Shown in pieces: positions 1 to 8,300 of a stretch of 25,377 nt of DNA. A program made the position numbers and the translations under genes. Origin of the DNA: Ophiostoma sp. CBS 140.51 (lineage: Eukaryota > Ascomycota > Sordariomycetes > Ophiostomatales > Ophiostomataceae); NCBI GenBank assembly GCA_029298735.1, contig JANSLP010000417.1, positions 1-25,377 of the forward strand, in the 5' to 3' direction. Position 1 is the first letter of the stretch. Every line of letters begins with the position of its first letter. Under the pieces are notes generated by a model, which made no database searches, was not told the origin of the DNA, and saw only the letters and a list, made by a program, of their open reading frames with translations.

Positions 1-1364
1 TTGTACAGCCAGTCTGTGGGTTCCTTAACCGAAAGAGCGGAAAGCTCGAGATGAGCGGCCACAGCACAGAGGAATAAGAAATGAAAATGTAAGAAAAGGG
101 AAAAGAAAAAGGAACAGGAGCCAACTGGATTTTTTTTATTAAAAAAATACTGGGTACGGAGTGCACAAGTAGGACAATAACCATCCGTGGTATATGCAAC
201 AGAAGGCCCTTTCCTTGTGCAACAAGAGATTGGCATTGGGCTGCAAGATCACGCACAGCGTGGAGTACAGTCACGGATGAGAAAGAGAAAGGGTATGAAC
301 AAGTCGGCCGCCGGAGCAGGTCTGGCCCGTTACGCGCCGATCTAGAATATTGCGGCAAGTTGACGTGGTGGGTGGTACAGCATACAGCAGAGGATTGGCC
401 ATTTCCATTTCTGTTCGGTGCTCTTTTCTGTTTTGTTAATCAACTGTCTTGAGATACATTGGGATATGTACTCTGTACGAAGTAACAAGCTTGAATTTGA
501 CTGACACGATCTCTCGTAATTACAATTACGCGGGGAGGCCTACGTCATAGAAAGGCAGCCGAATTTCGGGGTATCGTGAAAAACCTCATGAAAGTTGTGG
601 GGAGACTGTTGATGGCAAAGTAAAAATAACCACAGAATTTTTTTTTCTTTCATAACATTACGATTGCCCAGGCTTCCATTGAGGTGCATGCACTGATAGG
701 TCTAACATTCGACTTCCGTTGTGGCGTCGTCAACGTCCAGTCTTATTTCTACTCCATAAGGTACAGTATTGTTGTATTGACAGGCATCTCACTGTCGAGT
801 CGTTCCACTCGTGGGGTGACATACGATAAAAATGCAGTATCAGCAATAAGCATATGCTAATACGACGTACAATTTTGTGTCATTCATACCGAGGTCACTC
901 CCTCATACATAGCATGTGCTAAAAACCCCATTTTGAGTAAAAATAAGATGAGATAGAATGAGATCAAAATTCAAAAGTGGTCATGGAAGTAAATAAGGGC
1001 ACCTTCGATTTAATGGGCCAGAACTTCTTCTTCCGCGACAAATGCCAATGTCGCTCAATTAAATGAAAAGCGCATGACTCTTGTTATTACTTATCGTTCT
1101 GGGCTTCATTTCCTAAGTAGCTTATTCGCATTGTTGTCCTCTCGGATCTAACCGGCGGCCATTATTTATCACGGACCCTGCATCAGCGGAGAATATCACG
1201 GCTCCAGATGAAAACCGTATCGAAAATGAGCCTCAACGACATAATCGAACAATGCTCATTCTTCCTGCGGCACCGTACTTGTTGGTCCATGCAATGGAAT
1301 TGAATCGACAGAAAAAGAACGGAAGTCTAAAGGCCAGTTCAAAAGTATCAAAATCCATAGAGAA
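1..1364. other. AT-rich intergenic sequence, no gene seen
   Basis: No open frame of convincing length or composition is visible on either strand, and there is no tRNA-like or rRNA-like segment. Short A/T runs occur (for example near 130-147 and 640-650). The right end merges into the promoter of the secreted-protein gene. An exon of a gene starting left of the window cannot be excluded, but no frame shows GC-rich third positions like those of the real genes here. Confidence 0.6.
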
Positions 1365-1370
1365 TATAAA
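1365..1370 (+). promoter_or_regulatory. TATA box candidate for the secreted-protein gene
   Basis: TATAAA lies 96 bp upstream of the ATG at 1466, inside an AT-rich stretch. A start site some 30-60 bp downstream would give a leader of roughly 35-70 nt, a normal length for a fungal gene. The position fits a core promoter; no other support is available. Confidence 0.45.
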
Positions 1371-1465
1371 TCGTCGCGAAAGTCGACAAGCGTTGAATTG
1401 ACAGCGCATGTATCCACATCATATTTCTTGTCAACACATAATTTCACTGTCTCTCGTTCCTCATC

Positions 1466-1768
1466 ATGAAGCTCACGATTCTCGCTATTGCTTCCCTGGC
1501 GGGCCTCGCAGCCGCTGCCAGCGAGAACACCACATGCGACACGTTCGGCGCCTGGGACTGTGGCGGCGACGCCACGCTCGGCTGGACTACGGTGCTCCAG
1601 TGTGCCTACAACACGCCCGGCTCTAAACGGATGCAGTGGCGGCGCATTGCCAAGTGCGAGGGTGAGACGCCGTGCTGCGATCACCGCGCCGTCGAGATGA
1701 AAGGTGTGCCGCACTGCAATGTGCGCCCGACGGCTGGGCCTATGCAGCAATTCTGCGGGAGGGCGTAA
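1466..1768 (+). CDS. small secreted cysteine-rich protein, candidate effector
   Basis: Single-exon frame of 100 aa. Residues 1-18 form a classic signal peptide: MKL start, hydrophobic Ile/Leu/Ala core, small residues before the likely cut near 17-19. The mature part (about 81 aa) has eight cysteines at 24, 32, 46, 64, 70, 71, 84 and 97, enough for four disulfides, and one N-glycosylation sequon at N21. The CC doublet is in the middle, but the order C-C-C-C-CC-C-C is not the hydrophobin pattern (C-CC-C-C-CC-C). GC-rich third positions contrast sharply with the AT-rich flanks and support real coding. The ATG context (CATCATGA) is acceptable. I recognise no family. Secreted, cysteine-rich, under 150 aa and isolated in gene-poor DNA is the usual profile of a fungal effector or a surface or antimicrobial protein; that role is inference. 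Confidence 0.8.
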   Translation: MKLTILAIASLAGLAAAASENTTCDTFGAWDCGGDATLGWTTVLQCAYNTPGSKRMQWRRIAKCEGETPCCDHRAVEMKGVPHCNVRPTAGPMQQFCGRA

Positions 1769-1779
1769 GGAGCGATGAG

Positions 1780-1860
1780 GTAAGTTGAGTCTCCTTCTTT
1801 GTTTTAATTTTCCGTCATAACAAAGTAAAATCAGCTAAAACAAAAATGCGGGGGCCACAG
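1780..1860 (+). other. possible 3' UTR intron of the secreted-protein gene
   Basis: A near-perfect donor, GAG|GTAAGT, starts at 1780, 11 nt after the TAA stop (1766-1768). A CACAG acceptor ends at 1860, giving an 81-nt intron, close to the other introns in the window (57-77 nt). A second donor-like GTAAGG begins at 1765 and spans the stop codon itself. Splicing from there to 1860 would replace the stop with only two more codons before a new stop. No transcript data, so this stays a candidate. Confidence 0.35.
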
Positions 1861-2766
1861 TAGACAGTAGATATCATATCTCCTTAAAGTTTAGCCATGG
1901 AGACAGTCTCATGTCCGAGATAATAGGGAAAGATGTAAATCTAGGAAGTCCTTTACATAATACTAAATCCACACTCGTATACTTATTCTCTGACAACACA
2001 TCATTACGGTACTGAAATAGGAAACTGTCTACGTTGTTTCCCTTATGCTTTCGCTGCAGATGTTGGCTTGCCACCGTTTTGCAAGAGCGATATTTACACC
2101 GGTCAGCTAACGGAGGCGTAGTTTTTTGTTTTTCTGGAGAAAATGTCATTCAGACGGATGCTGTCTGGTTTACGAAAAAAAAACAAAAATTTCATAAAAT
2201 CAAAAATTGTTATTCTTGCTGGGAGGATCATGCCCCTCTTACAACGAAGAAGAAAAATTCGAGAAACGACGGGATACACCACCTTACAGCACTCGCGATG
2301 ACCCGCTCAACCAGACATGAGATTCAACTGGTACTGACGCTCGCCCTTTGTTTTAAGAAGATTCTCCGCATCCAAATATACATGTCTTATCTCACCAACG
2401 GCCGCCACTAGTAGTTGTATTATGATGAAAAGAGAGAAGGCTTGAGTATGGAGTAATTTTGAGGCCATGTACCCGTACCGATGTTTCATATTTCATGCAG
2501 CCTTGCCTTCGAATGGAGGTAGAGGAAGAACGGTGGTGTGTACTTGACCGGTGACGGCGATAAGTCCTAAAGTCGTTGGTTTTGAAACATGGAACAAAAG
2601 GTATGCCGCTGGGCGAGGGGGAAAGCTGCATATGCAACCCCATTCCGCATGTATATCTGAGCCAAACACACAGTTCGACTGGCAGTAGGCCACTGCGTAG
2701 TTGCTTCTTATACCAACAATTTAAAATCTAACGAGACGTCTCTGATGTGTAATTTGTTGGTGGGAC

Positions 2767-2808
2767 AAAAGTGGCAGGAATTTTGTGCAACTCTCGCCTG
2801 CCACTTTT
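2767..2808. repeat. 12-bp perfect inverted repeat with 18-nt spacer
   Basis: The left arm AAAAGTGGCAGG (2767-2778) is exactly complementary to the right arm CCTGCCACTTTT (2797-2808). The spacer is 2779-2796, and one more T follows the right arm. As RNA it would fold into a hairpin ending in a U run. It lies in noncoding sequence about 1 kb from the nearest gene. Its function is unknown. Confidence 0.75.
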
Positions 2809-3201
2809 TGGAGCATCAAAAGATAAACACCCCTGCGAGATTCGTGCACCTTTCTTTTACCCCAGATAACCTTATTTCTTGGATGCAACACGGCCCTTTT
2901 TTGTTTCGTTTCGACGGCGAACTCCGCAGGAGCTCTCTCAGGGTCTTCTTCTGTACGTCTTAGACGTTTTATCATCGTCTACCCCTCCTTCTCGAAGCGC
3001 CCGTGCGAAGCGGCATTGACGACATCAGAGTTTAGATGTCTGTGCTTCTCAACCTACGCTGTTCTATCAAGCTTCGTCAATCTTCTATTTTTCGACGAAA
3101 TTCAAAGCAAGAGAATGTTGCGCTCAGACGTGTATGTAGTTGTTGCGTTGCTAAAGCTTGCTTCCTTGGACATCATCTTTCCTCGTTTTCTTTCCGTATC
3201 C

Positions 3202-3230
3202 TTTTTTTTTTTTTTTTTTTTTAAAAAAAA
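3202..3230. repeat. homopolymer tract T21 followed by A8
   Basis: Twenty-one T (3202-3222) are followed directly by eight A (3223-3230). This may be a nucleosome-excluding poly(dA:dT) tract or a decayed retroelement tail. The exact run length may be affected by sequencing error. Confidence 0.9.
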
Positions 3231-4635
3231 GTTTCCAAATATTAGCCTACACGCCATCCACCATCCCGGCATTTCGATTGTCGCTTTCGGGAGAGTGGGC
3301 CGTAATTCATAAGCGACTCTCATGTTCCCGAAGCTCCCATTTCCTTTACATAGATTAACCCTGGAAACAGTACCAAATTGCTGATAACAAGGAGATATAA
3401 AGTCTACAAATAGAATGACAGCGAATACAAACAGACCTGCAGTAAAAATTGTTCTCGAAGATGAGCCGCCCACAATCAATGTAAACAGCACTCCTTTGTC
3501 GTAAAAATAAAATACGGTACGATGGATGGGATTTGAGATAGGGTGTGATACCTCCTTCTTCCCGCATACAAGAAGAACAAAAGAATGCAGAATAGAGGGA
3601 GGGATATATCTAATTCGATAGACAAAAGTGCGGGGAGCATATTGCACGACAAGGGACGAAAGGAAAGAGAAAAAAACCTTGGAGGGATATATGAGTCTAA
3701 GGTGGGAAAGCAGCCGGGCCGTCTGGCCAAATGAATGAGAGAAGACAAAGAGGAATAAAAGAATACGACCTTAACCATTCTGCGATAAAAATGTGGCACA
3801 GAAATGAATCAGTTTGTTTTTGAATTCTTTGTATTTTCTTCCATTGCCTTGCTGTTTGGCGTGATACGTCGTTTTGATCGATACTCTCCAAAATGCCGAG
3901 TGGCTGGGCCAGCTGTACTGATCACAGTAACAGCTGTTTAGTGGTTCTGGTTTGTTTCGTTTCAAAAAGCCGGGGAAAAAAATCCGTGCGCACATACTTT
4001 TTAATCATGTCTATCGGTGCGCAAGGCGAGATTTTTGGTGGAAGAGACGGCTGGTCTTTCACTTTTTATATCTCATGAAATCAAAGAACAAAAAGAGATA
4101 GAGAGAAGAGAAATGACAGGGATAATAAGCCGCCCGCATTTCTGGCTGTTACATTACATTCTCATACATTAGCTGAACTGTGAGGTACGATAGTTGTATT
4201 CATTATCAAAGGCAATGGCATGTATTCAAAACCAAATAATTGTGTAGAGACAATACAGCATCCTCATTTCGGGTGTTTGCTTTTCGCAGAAACGTAACAT
4301 TAAAATTAGAAGACACTCGGTAGCTCGCAGGGAAGGAAACAGAAATAGGTAAAACGTAGAATAGAATAAAATATTAAACGATAAATTTTAGAGTCCTTGA
4401 AAAATTGAAACGAAAAAATAAAATAGTGAACGATAAAAATGCCTGTCCCTGTTTTTGTATTTTCCCTTGACAAAATCGTTCTGAACTCCTGAGCAAAACT
4501 AGAACTAAAATAAACTTTCAAAAGCAAAGCAGATAAAAGACGAGGCAACTGGAGATATAAGGCGTATTCAAATATCAAGAAAAAAGAAGTCTTGGAAACA
4601 GGCCGTAAACATTGTGTAAAACTTTGACAATTTAA

Positions 4636-4749
4636 AGCGAGTGTTGTTTGATATAAGTAAGAGCGAGTGTCATAATAAGCGAAGGACGTGTATCGTAAGT
4701 GTGTATAAGTCGTAAAATAGTGGAGAGCGAGTGTATCGTTTTGTCGTAA
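4636..4749. repeat. clustered short direct repeats in probable 3' UTR of the regulator
   Basis: The nonamer AGCGAGTGT occurs at 4636-4644, 4662-4670 and 4726-4734. GTGTATCGT occurs at 4688-4696 and 4731-4739, and GTCGTAA at 4709-4715 and 4743-4749. On the sense strand of the regulator gene the nonamer reads ACACTCGCT and falls 42-140 nt past its stop, so it is probably transcribed as 3' UTR. The pattern suggests a degenerate tandem duplication or a repeated RNA-binding element. Confidence 0.6.
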
Positions 4750-4775
4750 GGAAATGTAAACAAGAACACAAGTGT

Positions 4776-7318
4776 CTAGTGAACGAAAGAAAAGGTACTG
4801 GCTGCGTAATTATTCATCATCCCATGATCCATGGGCATCATACCGTCGTGAACGTTGGGCTGGAAGGGGTTGGCCACCGCTGTAGCAGGGGCAGGGATAC
4901 CAGCTGGCATTGATACGGCCGCCCCAAAGTCGACATCTTCATCCTGGCCCCAGTACATGCCGTCAAGGTCCCATAGGCCCTCTTGGTCCAGCATACCGAG
5001 CATGCCGACCTCAGATTCGAAGCCAATAGGCGACATGTGGAACTCGGACTCAGCGGCGGCAGCGGCTGAAGCTGCGTTGATGGCGTTGCTGAGCATAAGG
5101 CCGTGTGATTGTTCGTTGACAAGGTGTTGATGCGGTTGCTGTTGTTGTTGCCGTTGTTGCTGAGGGTGCATGTTGTGGGCAGCGTCGGCGTGCATGAGGG
5201 TGGCGGCCGGGTGAGGTTGCATGAGCCCAGGCTGGCGCGAGGCCTCGTACATGCGCCAGACCACCTCGCGGCTGCGGCGGGCTGCCAGGGACCACTCCTC
5301 CATGGCCTCGAGCATAGCCAGAACCGACTCGATCTGCTTGTGCCACTCAGGCACGCGTGGACTAGACCACTGCCAAAAGATGGATACCAGGGGCACCATT
5401 GCGGCCTGATAGACAAACCAGACGGCGTTCCAGCCGGACATTTGGTTGCGCGACCATTCGTGAGAGATGTCTTCAATGGTCTGTTTGGCGAGCTCACGGC
5501 ATGCTTCGACGGCTGCAATTTCGGACTCGGGGGCGTGGGTTTGGCCGCTGGAGGCCAATCCCAGAAGAACAGGTCGGTGAAGCAACATGCGAAGGTTCTG
5601 GTAGCGCCACTTCATGATGCAGCGGGCAATGTATAGAGGCTCGGCACAGGGATCGGTCGTACGAAGGAGCCAAGGCAGGCCTTGATACCAATTCACTAGC
5701 TGAGCGTCCAGACTGCAACGGTCATCGGGGCGGAGGAGCGGTGAGATGGCGAGCATGTCCTGGATTTGTGTGGCAATCTTGCAGAACTTGATGTTCTCGA
5801 TGAGCGGGAGACTACCGGCGTGCTGGGTTGTGTCACGGCCTGTTGCAATGCCAAACTCGGGCGACTGGATGTTGATAGCAGGACCCCAGCGTCCGAAAGA
5901 TGGCCGGCCCATGGTGGTCGTGGCCCAAGTATCGAGGCAGAAAAGACTCCACCAGGTGCGGCGACGGGTCTCGGCGGCTGCAACATCGGTAGTCCCGCCA
6001 TGGGCAAGGCTCTCCCGGTGCAGACCCAGAGCGCTGGCCATGCGAATGGCGGCACCCAGAACAGCATTGGCCATATTGGGGCGGTTGATGTAGTGAAGGT
6101 AGTAGCCACCAATGATAGCCAAGGCCTGGACAGTCTCAATGTGACTGCTGCCAAAGGCATCCATGGGCAGGTGTTCCATGGCGCGGTTGTAGTAAGTGAA
6201 ATGGTTTGTATCCTCGGACTTGGTGCCGGCCACGCTGCCCATAGCAAACACCATGTTCAGCAGAGCCAGCCATGGCGCGTCGGAGCGCTGGCCCTCGAGG
6301 TAGTCGGCACGGAAAGCGGTCTCGTCGAGCATGGGAATAAATGCGTGGATACGTTTAAAGTAGGCATCAATGAGCGTCTGGCCCTTCCACGACCACGAAA
6401 CATGCTGCAGCTCTTTGCGGGCCGTCGATGCGCCAGTTGATGCCTCGTGTTTCTGGACCTGTAAATTCGACTGGGTCTTGGTAGCCGGAATAGTGCGCGA
6501 CATCTCCACGGCGTTGTGAATAGATGCGGATGCAAGAGAGTTGCGGAGGTTCGGCTGCACCTTAAGCATAACCATCAAGGCAGCCTTGATAGAAGATGCG
6601 CCAAGGTAGGACGTTTGGCGGTCGACAGCCAGCGACAAGGCATTCACATCATCGGCCTCGGCCGGAATAGGATCATGGTCCCGGCGCTCTTCGTCCCACT
6701 CGGCACCCCGGGTCGGGATTTGTTCAAGGCTGGATAGTGTATGCTCCGACTTGAGGCACGCCGGTGATTTAAGGTCGTCCATAGGCGATGTGTTGAGAGG
6801 TGGTGACGGCAGAGCAGACAGACCCGGGTCGCCTGCGTGCGGGTCTAAGAGAGCGAGCAGCTCTGGCCGGGACAGCGGCAAAAGCGATTGCACTTCGTGG
6901 CCAGGATAGAGGCGCTTCAGAATCGACCTACACTCCTCAAGCGACTTGGAAAGCGCCTCCAAGGTTTTCCTCGAAGGGATAACCCGTTGGCGATGCTTGT
7001 CATAGAAGCAACGTTTGGGGGCACGACTGGAAAGGCATTGGCCACAGGGTTGCTTGCCGTCGCACCGACTTTGGGGAAGAGCGTCATGTTAGTGGGCTGC
7101 GCTTCCAGGGTGCCATTGGTGGAATAAGAAGGGGAGGATACCTACATTTTGCGGCGTTTGCATTCAGCACATGCGTGGGGCGTTGTGACTCTCTTGGAGG
7201 TGTTGGTTGCAACAGCCTTTGTGCCATCTTGCGAGTCGGTCGACTGTTTCCGCGGGGTGACGCCTTGAAATGTGTGGAACATGCCGGCCTGGGTCGCCAC
7301 AGGGATGGTTGGCGCCAT
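4776..7318 (-). CDS. Zn2Cys6 fungal transcription factor with middle homology region
   Basis: Two exons, 7318-7146 and 7068-4776, give 821 aa. The 77-nt intron (7145-7069; GTAGGT donor, CTAAC branch site, AAAG acceptor) lies inside the zinc cluster and splits Ile58. Cysteines at 50, 53, 60, 66, 69 and 78 fit C-x2-C-x6-C-x5-C-x2-C-x8-C, a binuclear zinc DNA-binding domain, followed by a basic linker (DKHRQRVIPSRK) and a short Leu-rich helix near 94-115. Residues about 289-525 match a fungal_trans regulatory domain, with the typical RRRTWWSLFCLDTW stretch. The C-terminus is low-complexity: Gln-rich about 694-704, then Ala-rich, then acidic, as in activation domains. The start (ATCATGGC, A at -3) lies 49 codons before the first zinc cysteine. 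It should act in the nucleus as a sequence-specific regulator. Target genes cannot be read from the sequence; similarity to regulators of plant-polysaccharide use (CLR-1 type) is only an impression. Confidence 0.9.
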
Positions 7319-8300
7319 GATGGCAGTGTAGATGATGTGGCTACTGCTTGGCCGAGGTAGAAGGCCAGGCTGCGACTGGGTGTGATGTGGTTGAGTCTGC
7401 GAGACAGAATTTGTCAAGAAAATGAACAATGAAAGGACATGAGAAAGAAAAGTGCGTGATAGATGCAGCAAGTAAAGTTGATATGAGCAGAGAGTAGAAC
7501 ACCGCCGATCGATGATCGAGACCGGAATGGCGGGAACAGAGACGACGATGGGAGGGGGGGAGATGGAGAACTTATATCTTTTTCGCGAGAGTGTAGATGG
7601 AGATTGAGATCTAGTAAAGCTGGGGAAAGGGGGGTGGGGTGAGAAAATGAGAAGTAGTGTGAAAGGGATATGGATATGGAGAAAAGAGTAAGGAAAAGCA
7701 ATAAGAACGACAAGGAGAATAAAACAAAGCGAATAATTAAACAAGACTGAAAAGAAAATTATGAAAAGAAAAATTGAAAAGAGACAATCAAAAGGCTGCG
7801 AAGAACTGGGTGAGAGATGATGAGGAAGGGCGACCCGGCGGGCGACATGAGCTGCCCTTCTCCACATTCGTTCCGCTCGTGGAGACCGGCCGAGTTGAGC
7901 AGAGCAGAAGACATGCAGACACAGGCTCGACAGGCACGCGCAGATGTAAACCCGTGTGGGAAGAGGGAGTGGAACAGGGCCCGTTAGTGAAAGGTTATTT
8001 TGGGGAAGTCAGGGGTGGAAAGAGGGGAAGATGGGAACAAGTGTGAGGGCGCCACATAGTGCGTATAGCTGGCGTCGTAAGGTTGATATAAAGTAGGGGG
8101 CGTCGAGAGTAGAGGAAAGGGATATAAGAGCGTTGGCAAAGGAGCTGTGGGAGCAGGAGGGAGTCTGATGGAGCGCGAAGGAACCATGTGAGAGACATAC
8201 AGATATGAGTGGGCGGTAGAGTAAAATAGAATAGATTCCGAGTAAAAATCAAACTGGGATACCGTACAGCAGGTAAGAAGACAGCGCCGCGCAATGCCGT
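7319..8300 (-). promoter_or_regulatory. long pyrimidine-rich leader/promoter of the Zn2Cys6 regulator
   Basis: On the minus strand this region is strongly C/T-rich, especially 7420-7800, a composition common in fungal 5' leaders and core promoters. The frame of the regulator stays open upstream from its ATG to 7867 (183 more codons), but the translation is Phe/Ser/Leu/Ile-rich low complexity without domain character, so I read it as leader rather than protein. An acceptor-like TCTCGCAG ends at 7397 and could close a 5' UTR intron; no paired donor is convincing. No other gene is seen here. Confidence 0.45.

Larger units (their letters stand above)
1861..4620. other. intergenic region between two convergent genes, no gene seen
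   Basis: About 2.8 kb with no frame that looks coding. The open frames present are short, overlap on both strands, and have low-complexity Phe/Ser/Lys-rich translations typical of AT-rich noncoding DNA. It contains a 12-bp inverted repeat (2767-2808) and a T21/A8 tract (3202-3230), listed separately. Base composition is strongly AT-rich towards 4080-4620. Confidence 0.55.

Noticed and set aside
3102..3647. 181-codon minus-strand frame
   Set aside because: It runs through the T21/A8 tract as a lysine run and has low-complexity AT-driven translation.
7549..7640. G-rich plus-strand runs, possible G-quadruplex
   Set aside because: The tightest cluster (about 7622-7639) lacks four separated runs of three or more G with short loops.
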